Assembly: GCF_018919385.1 (NCBI RefSeq)
Contig: NZ_JAHLMF010000003.1
Span: forward strand, 186,001 to 250,000
Length of the DNA stretch: 64,000 bases
Reading direction: 5' to 3'
From: Geomonas diazotrophica
GTDB taxonomy: Bacteria > Desulfobacterota > Desulfuromonadia > Geobacterales > Geobacteraceae
This document shows positions 41,820 through 50,432 of this stretch, in pieces. Below the pieces are notes generated by a model that worked only from the letters and a program-made list of their open reading frames with translations, did no database searches and was not told where the DNA came from. How positions within the stretch are numbered: the first letter of the stretch is position 1; the number at the start of each line of letters is the position of its first letter. The position numbers were made by a program, and so were the translations under genes.

Positions 41820-44273
41820 ATGAATGAACGCCGCAAAGATCTTCTTTTTCTGGCGATGCTGCTGGCCGTGCTGCTGCTTTTCTTTTCCAAGATCCTCTTT
41901 ACGCACCAGATCATCCGTGCTCCGGACATCATCGCCGAGTTTTACTGGGGGGTGAGGGATTACGGGACCAGGGCCTTTCTGGACCTGTGGAAGGTCAACC
42001 TCGTCGCCGACTGGAACATCTATGTCAACAGCGGGCTCACCCTGGAAGGGGGGGGCGCGTCCGGCCAGTTACTTTTTTTGCGCAACCTCGTTTTCTGGCT
42101 TTTTCCCGCACCGGCGAACGTCGCCTGGTATATCGTGCTGCACTTTTTCTTCGCCGCCACAGGCACCTACTACCTGTGCCGACTGCTGGGCGCAGGGAGG
42201 CTGGGCGCGTTTTTGGGCGGTCTGATTTTTGTCCTGGCACCGGAGAACGCATCGCTGATCAACGCCGGTCACGTCATGAAGTTGGCTACCATTTCGTTTG
42301 TGCCGTGGGTCTTTTATTTCTTTGAAAAGGGGTTCCAGACCAGGCGCCTGGTGTATTTTCTTACTACCGCGGTAGTCCTCGCTCTCCAGTTCTTCCACAC
42401 TCACTGGCAGATAGCGTATTACACCTGCCTTGCCGTGGCATGTTACGGCATCGCCAGGTCGATACTCATCCTCAGGGAGGAACAGGTAGTGGGGAAGGAA
42501 TTCGCGCGCCTTCTTGGGCTTAACGTGGCACTGCTGGTATTTTTCCTGACCACCGTCGCCATTTCGCTCGCACCTTTGGCCAACTGGGCCAAAGAGACCA
42601 ACCGTGGCGTCAACAGCGGTGCCAACGTCGTCGCGACCTCTGGGCAGAAGACGGCAAAAGGGGGGCTTGACCGGGAAGAGGCGATGTCGTGGTCGATGCC
42701 GCCCGAGGAAACCGCCGCATTTGTCATCCCGGGCCTTTTCGGTTTTTCACGCCAGGAGGGGGGGGATAACCCAACCAACATCGATGTCTACTACTGGGGA
42801 CGGATGAACTTCACCCAGACCGTAAGCTATATGGGGCTGCTCCCGTGGTTGCTGCTGCCCCTGCCCCTTATCTTCAGGCGCGACCGGTACACATGGCTAG
42901 CACTTGCAGCCGTAGTGGTAGGTGTGCTCTTCTCGATGGGCAAGTACACCCCGTTTTACAACCTGCTCTTTGACTACTTTCCCGGCATCAATCGGTTCAG
43001 GGTGCCGAAGATGATGATGTTCATCCCGGTGCTTGGGCTGGGAGTCCTTTCCGCGCGTGCCGTCGACCTGCTGCTCGACCCGGCGCTGCGCCAGAGCCGT
43101 GAGTTCAAGCGGTACATCACGGGGGTTGCCCTTGTTCCTATTGCCCTCCTGCTGTTTTTGGTCATCGAGGTGGCTGGGGCACGCACTTGGGTGAATCTCT
43201 TTCTGGAAATGCTGGCCCAGCCCACGAGGTACCAAGCCTCCAGCGAGCAACTGGTCGCACAGCGCTGGGGGAACCTTGTGCAGGAGACGGGGATTGCCGC
43301 CGGTCTCTCCGCATTGTTCGCCGGGGCGTATTTCTTTTACTACCGTGGGCGTTTGAGTGCCCGGATGCTCATTTACCTGCTACTCGCCCTTTTCATCTGT
43401 GACGTCGGCCGAGTGAACGCCAAATTCCTGGTTCTTACCAACGAGCCCCAGCAGGTCAAGGGGGTGAAGACACCTGAAATCCAATTCCTTTCTGCCATGC
43501 CCAAGGAATACCGGGTGATCCCCATGGACGGCGACCCGATGCAGTACGCGACTGCCGGCATACCGGTGATGTTCACCTCCAATCCGGTTCAGCAGCGCCG
43601 TTGGCAGGAGTTTCTGGACAGCTTCAACTTGCTTTCCAGTATGCCGGACATCATCAACGTGAAGTACTTGTTGCTGACCAAGCAGCAGTTCGATCAGGAC
43701 AAGGGGACTTTACTCGCCAAGTACCGGCCGGCTTTCACTTCCCCGGACGGAAACAGGATGATTCTAGAGAACCCCAATGTCCTGCCCAAGGCGTGGCTCA
43801 CACCGGTTGCGGTCCAGGTCCCCAGCGCCACCGAAGCACTGGGCGCCCTGCAGAACCCGCAGTTCGATCTCAGGGTGGTTGCGCTGGTGGAGTCGGCCCC
43901 CCCCATCCCGATGCTGGTTCCCGGCGCCGCTCTCCCGGTGATGGGCCCCGGGCAGGTGCGCATCAACAAGTACGAGGCGGAAAAGATAGACCTCGACGCC
44001 GCGGTGTCGATGAACTCGATGCTGGTTATGGGGGAGAAGTACTACAAGGGATGGAAGGCGACGGTGGATGGCAAGCCGACCGAGATCTACCCGGTCGACC
44101 ACGTGTTGCGCGGCATCTACCTGACCCCCGGCACGCACAAGGTCGAGATGGTTTTCGATCCGACGCCGTTCAAGATCGGCAAGACCCTGACCCTGGTATC
44201 CTTCGCCATCTTCGCCCTCTTCCTCGGCCGCGAGGTCTGGCTGGCGCGCAGGGCGAAAGGGGCCAGACCATAA
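41820..44273 (+). CDS. YfhO-family polytopic membrane protein
   Basis: 817 residues with about 12 TM helices in the first 560 residues, then a 250-residue soluble part (MNSMLVMGEKYYKGWKATVDG near the end). The first TM is followed by APDIIAEFYWGVRDY; other helices include FPAPANVAWYIVLHFFFAATGTYYL. This layout matches YfhO, a group of GT-C-like membrane proteins involved in glycosylating teichoic or other surface polymers. Here it probably acts on the locus glycan with a polyprenyl sugar donor. The final helix VSFAIFALFLGREVWL closes the protein. The specific reaction is unknown. Confidence 0.8.
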   Translation: MNERRKDLLFLAMLLAVLLLFFSKILFTHQIIRAPDIIAEFYWGVRDYGTRAFLDLWKVNLVADWNIYVNSGLTLEGGGASGQLLFLRNLVFWLFPAPANVAWYIVLHFFFAATGTYYLCRLLGAGRLGAFLGGLIFVLAPENASLINAGHVMKLATISFVPWVFYFFEKGFQTRRLVYFLTTAVVLALQFFHTHWQIAYYTCLAVACYGIARSILILREEQVVGKEFARLLGLNVALLVFFLTTVAISLAPLANWAKETNRGVNSGANVVATSGQKTAKGGLDREEAMSWSMPPEETAAFVIPGLFGFSRQEGGDNPTNIDVYYWGRMNFTQTVSYMGLLPWLLLPLPLIFRRDRYTWLALAAVVVGVLFSMGKYTPFYNLLFDYFPGINRFRVPKMMMFIPVLGLGVLSARAVDLLLDPALRQSREFKRYITGVALVPIALLLFLVIEVAGARTWVNLFLEMLAQPTRYQASSEQLVAQRWGNLVQETGIAAGLSALFAGAYFFYYRGRLSARMLIYLLLALFICDVGRVNAKFLVLTNEPQQVKGVKTPEIQFLSAMPKEYRVIPMDGDPMQYATAGIPVMFTSNPVQQRRWQEFLDSFNLLSSMPDIINVKYLLLTKQQFDQDKGTLLAKYRPAFTSPDGNRMILENPNVLPKAWLTPVAVQVPSATEALGALQNPQFDLRVVALVESAPPIPMLVPGAALPVMGPGQVRINKYEAEKIDLDAAVSMNSMLVMGEKYYKGWKATVDGKPTEIYPVDHVLRGIYLTPGTHKVEMVFDPTPFKIGKTLTLVSFAIFALFLGREVWLARRAKGARP

Positions 44274-44283
44274 ACCGAACACT

Positions 44284-44364
44284 GTCACGCAAAGCCGCCA
44301 AGACGCAAAGGAAACCGGAAGTCATTGACTTTCCCCTTTGCGCCTTTGCGGCTTTGCGTGAGTA
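44284..44364. repeat. Repeat family A copy after the YfhO-like gene
   Basis: ACGCAAAGCCGCCAAGACGC and its inverse GCGCCTTTGCGGCTTTGCGT flank about 30 bases. It is a compact, near-perfect copy of the CGCAAAG family. Confidence 0.8.
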
Positions 44365-44383
44365 GGCATCTATGGACTCTTGA

Positions 44384-45175
44384 ATGCAGAATCTCAACTT
44401 TGACCTGGAAACCCTGGACGAGCTCTCCGGGTACGACCTGCGCATCATACAGCCGCGACACGGGTACCGGTTCTCGGTGGACCCGCTGCTTTTGGCGGAC
44501 TTCGCCGGGGTACGAAACGGTGAGTCCTGCGTGGACCTCGGGACCGGGTGCGGTGTGATCGCGCTGCTCCTCGCACGCCTCTCCGGCAACTGCTCGGTCA
44601 CTGGAATCGAGTTCCAGCCGGCCATGTTCGATATCGCTGCGCGCAACGTCGCCCTGAACGGGCTCTCGGAACGGGTCGACATCGTGCAGGACGACGTGAT
44701 CTCCCTGAAGACGCGCTTCCCGGTGGACAGCTTCGACCTGGTGGTCTCTAATCCTCCGTACCGCCGTCCCGGCACCGGAAAGATCAGCCCCCGCGCCGGA
44801 CGCGACGAGGCCCGACACGAGACGAGCGCGACGCTGGCCGATTTCATGGCGGCGGCAAAGTATCTGGTGAAACCTTCCGGCCGCATCTGTTTCATCTACC
44901 ACACCTGCCGACTGGCTGAGCTTATGGCCCAGGCGGCTCAGCAAAAGCTCGCGCCGCTGCGGCTGCGCATGGTGCACGGCAACAGCTCGATGGACGCCAG
45001 GATGTTCATGATCGAGTTGGCGAAGGGAAGAACGGGAGAGCTGAAAGTGGAGCCCCCCCTGATGGTCAGAGGTGAGGGGAGTGGTTATTCAGATGAAAAG
45101 CTGAGAATCTATAGGCTTCAACGCAAAGACGCGGAGCCGCAAAGTCGCGGAGACGAAACGGGTGCAACCCCTTAA
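44384..45175 (+). CDS. tRNA1(Val) adenine-N6-methyltransferase-like protein (TrmN6/YfiC)
   Basis: 263-residue SAM-dependent methyltransferase. The SAM-binding motif is CVDLGTGCGVIALLLA (about residue 45) and the catalytic NPPY is at about residue 123 (LVVSNPPYRRPGTG). N-terminal RHGYRFSVDPLLLADF is characteristic of TrmN6-type proteins. The last 20 or so residues (RLQRKDAEPQSRGDETG) are encoded by a repeat family A element, so they may be an extension added by repeat insertion. No good ribosome site is seen. The substrate is inferred from family only. Confidence 0.85.
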   Translation: MQNLNFDLETLDELSGYDLRIIQPRHGYRFSVDPLLLADFAGVRNGESCVDLGTGCGVIALLLARLSGNCSVTGIEFQPAMFDIAARNVALNGLSERVDIVQDDVISLKTRFPVDSFDLVVSNPPYRRPGTGKISPRAGRDEARHETSATLADFMAAAKYLVKPSGRICFIYHTCRLAELMAQAAQQKLAPLRLRMVHGNSSMDARMFMIELAKGRTGELKVEPPLMVRGEGSGYSDEKLRIYRLQRKDAEPQSRGDETGATP

Positions 45176-45200
45176 GCCTCCTTGGCGCCTTTGCGTTAAT
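45119..45200. repeat. Repeat family A copy overlapping the end of the TrmN6-like gene
   Basis: AACGCAAAGACGCGGAGCCG and its inverse CCTTGGCGCCTTTGCGTT form the arms. It begins inside the coding frame and supplies the last codons and the stop at 45173-45175. Confidence 0.75.
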
Positions 45201-45204
45201 GCTT

Positions 45205-45690
45205 TTAGCCTTTGTCCTGGTGTTCTTTGTCTTTACGGATGAGGCTTTCGAAGACGGCGCGGAGTTCGGGGTCGGTGACTGTTTCGGCTTGTTCCTTGAT
45301 CCAGGCCTGTTCGTCCTCACTCAGCTTGCGCCGCTTCGGCGCCTGCTGGGGCTTGGCGGCCGCTGATCTGACCTTGCCCCCCTTGAGCTGGATCTCTTTT
45401 ACCAACTCCTCGTCCAGGGCTTCATTCACCTTGGCGATGAGGTCTTTCTTCAGGTAGGTGAGCTGCTGCAGCCACGGGGAGCTGTCGACATGAAGGGTGA
45501 GGGTGCCTTCGCGGAAGGAGGCAGGTTGGGCGTGTAGGGCGATCTTGCTGCCGACCGCTTCGTCCCACACTTCCCAGATGCGCCCCTCTTTGAGCCGCAA
45601 CTCGGCAGGGGTGCCGCGCAAAAGGGCGGTCAGGAGATCGGTGACCGGGGCCGGCCGTTTCATCTTGGGGCGTTTACTGCTCGTCTTCAA
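45205..45690 (-). CDS. dciA: DciA-like DUF721 protein
   Basis: 161 residues. The N-terminal half is the DUF721 fold: VTDLLTALLRGTPAELRLKEGRIWEVWDEAVGSKIALHAQPASFREGTLTLHVDSSPWLQQLTYLKKDLI. DciA proteins load replicative helicase in bacteria lacking DnaC. The C-terminal half is low-complexity, charged, with DEQAWIKEQAETVTDPELRAVFESLI as a helix. The TTG start at 45690 overlaps the upstream membrane-protein gene by 17 bases with AAGAGA nearby; ATG 45663 is an alternative. The name is by family; its role in this organism is inferred. Confidence 0.78.
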   Translation of the reverse strand: MKTSSKRPKMKRPAPVTDLLTALLRGTPAELRLKEGRIWEVWDEAVGSKIALHAQPASFREGTLTLHVDSSPWLQQLTYLKKDLIAKVNEALDEELVKEIQLKGGKVRSAAAKPQQAPKRRKLSEDEQAWIKEQAETVTDPELRAVFESLIRKDKEHQDKG

Positions 45691-45940
45691 CGGGGTGTCT
45701 CTTGCGGTACATCCTGCCGCCGATGATCTGCCCGAACACGGCGCTGGATATGCTGAAGGGGATGAATCCCCACCCCAGACCGGTCTTGATCCTGAAGTAG
45801 ATAATGGCGGGGATGGAGATGTGGACGTAGAAGTACCAGCCGAAGGAAAACTTCGGGTAGGACTGCCTCTGGTACCCCAAGGGGATGTTGATCAACGTGG
45901 CCACTACTACGAGTGCCGCTGCGTAAAGCACGGTTTCCAT
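45674..45940 (-). CDS. Small conserved-looking membrane protein
   Basis: 88 residues with two or three TM helices: VLYAAALVVVATLINIPLG and FYVHISIPAIIYFRIK, then GWGFIPFSISSAVFGQIIGG, with a charged tail (YRKRHPVEDEQ). I do not recognise the family. A strong promoter lies directly upstream. Stop and start overlap the DciA-like gene, so they form one operon. The arginine-rich inner segment suggests an inner-membrane protein. Confidence 0.75.
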   Translation of the reverse strand: METVLYAAALVVVATLINIPLGYQRQSYPKFSFGWYFYVHISIPAIIYFRIKTGLGWGFIPFSISSAVFGQIIGGRMYRKRHPVEDEQ

Positions 45941-45960
45941 GTTTACCTCTCGGGTCGGTA

Positions 45961-45989
45961 ATACTATGGGTTTGACCTCTCTTTGTCAA
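45961..45989 (-). promoter_or_regulatory. Promoter of the membrane protein-dciA operon
   Basis: On the minus strand, TTGACA (45984-45989) and TAGTAT (45961-45966) lie exactly 17 bases apart, close to the sigma-70 consensus. The start ATG is about 20 bases downstream of the -10, so the leader would be short. Confidence 0.7.
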
Positions 45990-46033
45990 TGTGCTTCTAT
46001 GGCGTTGCTTTGCGCTCAGTATAAGGAGTTGTT

Positions 46034-46297
46034 GTGATAAAAGACGGAGACTTCGTGGCCATCTTCAATTCCATCCACCGCGTGATGGAGGCGGAGCGGC
46101 TGCTCAAGGATAAACAACTCAAGATCCTGCTCATTCCGGCGCCGCGTGCGCTCGCGGCCGACTGCGGTCTGGCGATCCGGTACGCCGAGGACGTGCGGGG
46201 CGAGGTTGAAGGGACGCTTGCCGCCGCGGGGCTCTTGCCACGCGACCTGTACAGAAAAAACGGAGACAGCTTCGAGAAGATAGGAGAAGAGCAATGA
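46034..46297 (+). CDS. DUF3343 protein (putative selenium/sulfur carrier partner)
   Basis: 87 residues starting with GTG. The fold begins with FVAIFNSIHRVMEAERLL and has a central LLIPAPRALAADCGLAIRY with a lone cysteine C44. DUF3343 proteins are commonly found next to YedF, and this gene overlaps yedF by 4 bases (ATGA). A role in moving Se or S, perhaps through Cys44, is suggested by context only. Confidence 0.8.
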   Translation: MIKDGDFVAIFNSIHRVMEAERLLKDKQLKILLIPAPRALAADCGLAIRYAEDVRGEVEGTLAAAGLLPRDLYRKNGDSFEKIGEEQ

Positions 46298-46887
46298 ACA
46301 ACCTTGACGTGAGGGGGATGGCCTGCCCGCTGCCGGTCGTGCAGGTGAAGAGGGCGCTCGAGGCGGCACAGGGCGCGGAACTGCGCGTGCTGCTCGATGA
46401 CGGCGCGCCGCGCGAGAACGTGAAGCGTTTCGCCCAGGGGCGCGGCTACCGGGTGCAGGAAGAACAGCTCGAAGGCGGCTTCGCCTTCACCATTACCGGC
46501 CCCGGCACCCCGACTGCACGCGAAGCGGCTCCCGCTGCTGCCGTTGCCGCAGGCCCGACGGTGATGCTGATCGGCTCGGACCGTATGGGGGACGGCCCCG
46601 AGGATCTGGGACGCCTCTTGATGAAGAACTTCATCATGACGCTTCTGGACCTGAGCGAACTGCCGGACCGGATCTTCTTCGTCAATACCGGCGTGCTGCT
46701 CGCAGTCGAGGGGTCCGAGGTGGTCGAGACGCTGAACGAGCTGGGCAACCGCGGCGTCGAGGTGCTCTCCTGCGGCATCTGCCTCGACTTCTTCAAGAAG
46801 AAGGAATCGCTCGCCGCCGGCGGGGTGACCAACATGTTCACCATCGCGGAAACCATGCTCAACGCACGCTCGGTCCTGCGGCCGTAA
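46294..46887 (+). CDS. yedF: YedF-type selenium metabolism protein
   Basis: 197 residues in two parts. The first is a TusA/SirA-like domain, MNNLDVRGMACPLPVVQVKRAL, with the sulfur-carrier C11 in the CPxP motif. The second half (about 90-195) resembles DsrE-like proteins: PTVMLIGSDRMGDGPEDLGRLLMKNFIMTLLDLSELPDRIFFVNTGVLLAVEGSE, with CGICLDFF near residue 163. The family is linked to selenium use in selenoprotein-producing organisms. This genome also carries a selenoprotein SelD about 33 kb away, which fits. Confidence 0.87.
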   Translation: MNNLDVRGMACPLPVVQVKRALEAAQGAELRVLLDDGAPRENVKRFAQGRGYRVQEEQLEGGFAFTITGPGTPTAREAAPAAAVAAGPTVMLIGSDRMGDGPEDLGRLLMKNFIMTLLDLSELPDRIFFVNTGVLLAVEGSEVVETLNELGNRGVEVLSCGICLDFFKKKESLAAGGVTNMFTIAETMLNARSVLRP

Positions 46888-46912
46888 CTGACGTTGTCAC
46901 CGATAATTTCGC

Positions 46913-46942
46913 TTGACAATTTGCGACTATATCCACTAAAGT
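46913..46942 (+). promoter_or_regulatory. Candidate promoter of ffh
   Basis: TTGACA (46913-46918) and TAAAGT (46937-46942) are 18 bases apart. They lie about 100 bases before the ffh start, after the end of yedF. Confidence 0.4.
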
Positions 46943-47038
46943 GACTCTCTTGCCGCGGGATACCTGTGCGCTTTTGCCGGGCCGTGCGGTTTTTTCTGGA
47001 AAATAAATACGTCATTTCGACGACTTATAGGCTTATAG

Positions 47039-48400
47039 ATGTTCGCGACTCTTTCCGATAAACTCGACCTGGTCTTCAAGAAGCTCCGCGGGCAGGGGGT
47101 GATGACCGAGGACAACGTCAAGGATGCGTTGCGCGAGGTTCGTCTTGCGCTGCTCGAAGCCGACGTAAATTTCAAGGTCGTCAAGGATTTTGTCGAAAAG
47201 GTGCGCACGCGTGCCGTCGGCACCGAGGTGCTGCAGAGCCTTGCCCCCGGGCAGCAGGTGATCAAGATCGTCCACGACGAGCTGGTGCTCCTCATGGGCG
47301 GCAGCGAGGACAACTCGCTCGATCTTGCGGCCAAGCCGCCGGTGGCGATCATGCTGGTCGGCCTCCAGGGCGCCGGTAAGACCACCTCGTGCGGCAAGCT
47401 GGCCAAGTACCTCAAGGCGCAGCGGAAGAAGCCGCTCCTCGTCCCGGCCGACGTGTACCGCCCGGCCGCGATCGAGCAGTTGAAGGTGCTCGGCCGCCAG
47501 CTCGACATCGAGGTGTTCAACTCGCTAGCAAGCCAGAAGCCTTTGGACATCTGCCGCGAGGCGCACCGCTACGCGACCCTGAACGGTTTCGACGTCATCA
47601 TCTACGATACCGCCGGCCGCCACCAGATCGATGATTACCTGATGGAGGAGCTGGAAGGTATCCGCGACGAACTCGCCCCGCGCGAGACCCTGTTCGTCGC
47701 CGACGCCATGACCGGCCAGGAAGCGGTCAACGTGGCGCAGGGGTTCAACGACCGTCTCGGCATCACCGGTGTCATCCTGACCAAGTTGGACGGCGACGCC
47801 AAAGGCGGCGCGGCGCTTTCCATCAAGGCGGTTACCGGGAAACCTGTTAAATTTGTAGGCTTGGGCGAGAAGCTCGACGCGCTGGACGTGTTCCACGCCG
47901 ACCGCCTGGTCTCCCGCATCCTCGGCATGGGCGACGTCCTCACCCTGATCGAGAAGGCGCAGGCCACCTTCGACGAGAAGGAAGCCGAGCGTCTGCAGCA
48001 GAAGATGAAGAAGAGCGGTCAGTTCGACCTCGAAGACTTCAGAAGCCAGCTGCAGCAGATCAAGAAGATGGGCTCGCTCGAATCGATCATGAACCTGATC
48101 CCCGGCATGGGGAAGGCGATGAAGCAGATGCAGGGCGCCCAGCCTTCCGAGAAGGAGCTGAAACGGATCGAGGCGATCATCGACTCCATGACTCTCAAGG
48201 AGCGCGCCAACCACACCATCATTAACGGCAGCCGCCGCTTGAGGATCGCCAAGGGTAGCGGCACCAGCATACAGGAAGTGAACCAGCTCCTGAAGCGCTT
48301 CACGGAAGCTCAGAAGGTCGTCAAACAGTTGCAGAAAATGGGCCCCAAGGGATTGATGAAAGGAATGAAAGGCATGGGTAAAGGGATGCTCCCCTTTTAG
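47039..48400 (+). CDS. ffh: Signal recognition particle GTPase Ffh
   Basis: 453 residues: N domain, GTPase G domain (GLQGAGKTT, DTAGR, TKLDGDAKGGAALS, and the DVYRPAAIEQL insertion box) and a methionine-rich M domain (KMGSLESIMNLIPGMGKAMKQMQG, and ending with five GxxKGM-like repeats). It binds 4.5S RNA and targets nascent membrane proteins to FtsY. One small difference: DTAGRHQID where DTAGRLxxD is usual. It starts the ffh-rpsP-khpA-rimM-trmD-rplS order known in many bacteria. Confidence 0.98.
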   Translation: MFATLSDKLDLVFKKLRGQGVMTEDNVKDALREVRLALLEADVNFKVVKDFVEKVRTRAVGTEVLQSLAPGQQVIKIVHDELVLLMGGSEDNSLDLAAKPPVAIMLVGLQGAGKTTSCGKLAKYLKAQRKKPLLVPADVYRPAAIEQLKVLGRQLDIEVFNSLASQKPLDICREAHRYATLNGFDVIIYDTAGRHQIDDYLMEELEGIRDELAPRETLFVADAMTGQEAVNVAQGFNDRLGITGVILTKLDGDAKGGAALSIKAVTGKPVKFVGLGEKLDALDVFHADRLVSRILGMGDVLTLIEKAQATFDEKEAERLQQKMKKSGQFDLEDFRSQLQQIKKMGSLESIMNLIPGMGKAMKQMQGAQPSEKELKRIEAIIDSMTLKERANHTIINGSRRLRIAKGSGTSIQEVNQLLKRFTEAQKVVKQLQKMGPKGLMKGMKGMGKGMLPF

Positions 48401-48471
48401 GCCGCTTGCCTTTGACTATTGCACCAACTCAGATACAGTTACCAGAATCGTAAACACAATACACGCAATGG

Positions 48472-48488
48472 CGGATCCCAAGGATCCG
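48472..48488 (+). promoter_or_regulatory. Perfect hairpin in the rpsP leader
   Basis: CGGATCC-CAA-GGATCCG is a perfect 7-bp stem with a 3-base loop located 20 bases before the rpsP start. It could affect translation or RNA processing. No T-run follows, so it is not an intrinsic terminator. Confidence 0.4.
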
Positions 48489-48507
48489 AGAATACCAGGA
48501 GGAAGAA

Positions 48508-48774
48508 ATGGCAATAAAGATCAGACTTGCACGTGCGGGCGCTAAGAAGAAACCCTTTTACCAGGTAGTGGTTGCTGACTGCCGTAGCCGCAGGGACGGA
48601 CGCTTCATCGAGAACGTCGGCACCTACGACCCGAACAAGAACCCGGCGGTTTACAACCTGGAAGAAGGGAAGACTCTGGAGTGGCTCGGCAAGGGCGCTC
48701 AGCCGACCGACACGGTCAAGCAGATCCTGAAGAAGACCGGCATCTGGGAGAAGTTCGTCGCCCCTGCCGCTTAA
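48508..48774 (+). CDS. rpsP: 30S ribosomal protein S16
   Basis: 88 residues, starting [43 protein letters not shown], the S16 signature. AGGAGGAAG precedes the ATG. It is a component of the small subunit assembly core. The gene stands in the normal ribosomal-processing cluster between ffh and khpA. Confidence 0.98.
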   Translation: MAIKIRLARAGAKKKPFYQVVVADCRSRRDGRFIENVGTYDPNKNPAVYNLEEGKTLEWLGKGAQPTDTVKQILKKTGIWEKFVAPAA

Positions 48775-48825
48775 TATCTCTTAGTACCGGCCAGCCGGAT
48801 ATCCCACACTACAGAGGATAGCGAC

Positions 48826-49056
48826 ATGAAAGAGCTTGTTGAGACCATCGCCAGGGCACTTGTAGACGATCCGAACCAGGTGAGAGCAACCGAGGAGTTG
48901 GAAGAAGAAACCAACGTAATCAAGCTGACCGTCGCAAAAGAGGATATGGGACGTATCATAGGCAAGGAAGGTCGCACAGCTAAAGCGATCCGCACTTTGC
49001 TCAACGCTGTCTCCACAAAGGACAACAAGAAAGCCATCCTTAAGATTGTAGAGTGA
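48826..49056 (+). CDS. khpA: KH-domain RNA-binding protein KhpA
   Basis: 76 residues, KhpA-sized. The type II KH signature is VAKEDMGRIIGKEGRTAKAIRTLL (GxxG loop IGKEG), followed by KKAILKIVE. KhpA-type proteins bind small RNAs or mRNAs, often with KhpB. ATG follows AGAGGA with good spacing. The gene is between rpsP and rimM, its usual place. Confidence 0.93.
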   Translation: MKELVETIARALVDDPNQVRATEELEEETNVIKLTVAKEDMGRIIGKEGRTAKAIRTLLNAVSTKDNKKAILKIVE

Positions 49057-49059
49057 TAG

Positions 49060-49578
49060 ATGTCCGGTAGTAACAAAGTATTGATTGGCAAGATCCAGGG
49101 TACGCACGGGATCAGGGGACAGTTGCGGGTCATTCCCTTTGCGGGGGATGCCTCGAGTATCTCGCAGCTAAAGAGCGTTTCCATCACGTCTCCGAAAGGG
49201 GTCATGGAGGAATTCTCCGTGGTCTCCGCCAAGCCCAACGGCAAACGGGTCATCCTGACCCTGAAGCCGTTTGACAACATCAACCAGGTGCTGCACCTGG
49301 TCGGCAGCGAGATCTACGCCGACCGGGTGGCGCTCCCGAAACTCCCCGATGACGAGTTCTACTGGTCCGACCTCCTGGGGCTCCAGGTTGTTACGTCGGA
49401 TGGGGAAGAGCTGGGAGAGCTGGTCGACATCATCGAAACCGGCAGCAACGACGTCTACGTGGTCAAACACGACGGGCGCGAGGTACTCATCCCCGCACTC
49501 GAGGACGTCGTATTGTCTGTTGACCTGGCAGCAGGTCGCATGACGGTCTCTCTTCCCGAGGGGCTGCTCGATCTATGA
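49060..49578 (+). CDS. rimM: Ribosome maturation factor RimM
   Basis: 172 residues: N-terminal RimM domain ([21 protein letters not shown]), then a C-terminal PRC-barrel-like domain ([38 protein letters not shown]...[11 protein letters not shown]). It binds the 30S head near S19. Overlaps trmD by 4 bases, in the usual rpsP-rimM-trmD-rplS order. Confidence 0.96.
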   Translation: MSGSNKVLIGKIQGTHGIRGQLRVIPFAGDASSISQLKSVSITSPKGVMEEFSVVSAKPNGKRVILTLKPFDNINQVLHLVGSEIYADRVALPKLPDDEFYWSDLLGLQVVTSDGEELGELVDIIETGSNDVYVVKHDGREVLIPALEDVVLSVDLAAGRMTVSLPEGLLDL

Positions 49579-50432
49579 AATTCGACATCCTGACCCTGTT
49601 CCCGGCTATGTTCGAGGGACCGCTGACCGAGAGCATCCTGAAGCGCGCTAGCGACAAGGGGCTCATCGAGATCGGCCTGCACAACATCCGCGACTGGGCC
49701 TTGGACAAGCACGCCACCGCCGATGACTCCCCTTACGGTGGGGGCGCCGGGATGGTGATGAAGGTCGAGCCGCTCTCGGGCGCCATCGAGGCGGTCAAGG
49801 AAAAACGGCCGGGTTCTAAGGTGATCCTCACCACACCGGGGGGGCGCCCTTTCACCCACCAGGTGGCGCAGGAGCTTTCCCGCGAGGAAGGGCTCATCAT
49901 CATCTGCGGCCGCTACGAAGGGGTCGACGAGCGGGTGCGCACCCTGTTCGTGGATGACGAGATCTCCCTGGGGGATTTCGTGTTGACCGGCGGGGAGATC
50001 GCCGCCATGGTGATCGTCGACGCTGTGTCCCGGCTGGTGCCGGGGGTGCTGGGGCACGAAGAGTCGGCCCAGTACGATTCGTTTGCAGACGGGCTTTTGG
50101 AGTACCCGCAGTACACCAGGCCTCCCGAATTCAGGGGCGAGAAGGTTCCCGACATCCTCCTTTCCGGCAACCATGCCGAAATCGCCAAGTGGCGCAGGAA
50201 GGAGCAGATCAGGAGAACGCTCGCCTCCCGTCCCGAGCTCCTCGACGGGATCGAGTGGAGCAAGCAGGACAAGAAACTTCTGAAAGAGCTGGGGCTGGAC
50301 CCCAACGTGAAGGCGAAGCCGGCGAAATTGTCCGCCGACGAGTCCACCGAAACTTCAGTGAAGGTGGAAGCCTTGGCGAAGGCGGACCTGTCCACCGAAG
50401 CTTTAGCGAAGGCGGAAGGTGGAAGCGCATGA
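49575..50432 (+). CDS. trmD: tRNA (guanine37-N1)-methyltransferase TrmD with repeat-derived tail
   Basis: TrmD adds the m1G37 that prevents frameshifting. The SPOUT trefoil knot is shown by [15 protein letters not shown], then [30 protein letters not shown]. The core ends near residue 245, the family's normal length. About 40 extra residues follow ([28 protein letters not shown]), encoded by a small GC-rich repeat at 50342-50425. The tail is probably an addition. The gene overlaps the next by 4 bases. Confidence 0.96.
   Translation: MKFDILTLFPAMFEGPLTESILKRASDKGLIEIGLHNIRDWALDKHATADDSPYGGGAGMVMKVEPLSGAIEAVKEKRPGSKVILTTPGGRPFTHQVAQELSREEGLIIICGRYEGVDERVRTLFVDDEISLGDFVLTGGEIAAMVIVDAVSRLVPGVLGHEESAQYDSFADGLLEYPQYTRPPEFRGEKVPDILLSGNHAEIAKWRRKEQIRRTLASRPELLDGIEWSKQDKKLLKELGLDPNVKAKPAKLSADESTETSVKVEALAKADLSTEALAKAEGGSA
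50342..50425. repeat. Repeat in the 3' end of trmD
   Basis: GTCCACCGAA occurs twice (50342 and 50390), each followed by GCGAAGGCGG within 30 bases, giving two near-tandem copies of about 48 bases with internal palindromic parts such as CGAAACTTCAGTGAAGG and CCGAAGCTTTAGCGAAGG. It encodes the final STEA-like repeat of TrmD. Confidence 0.7.
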
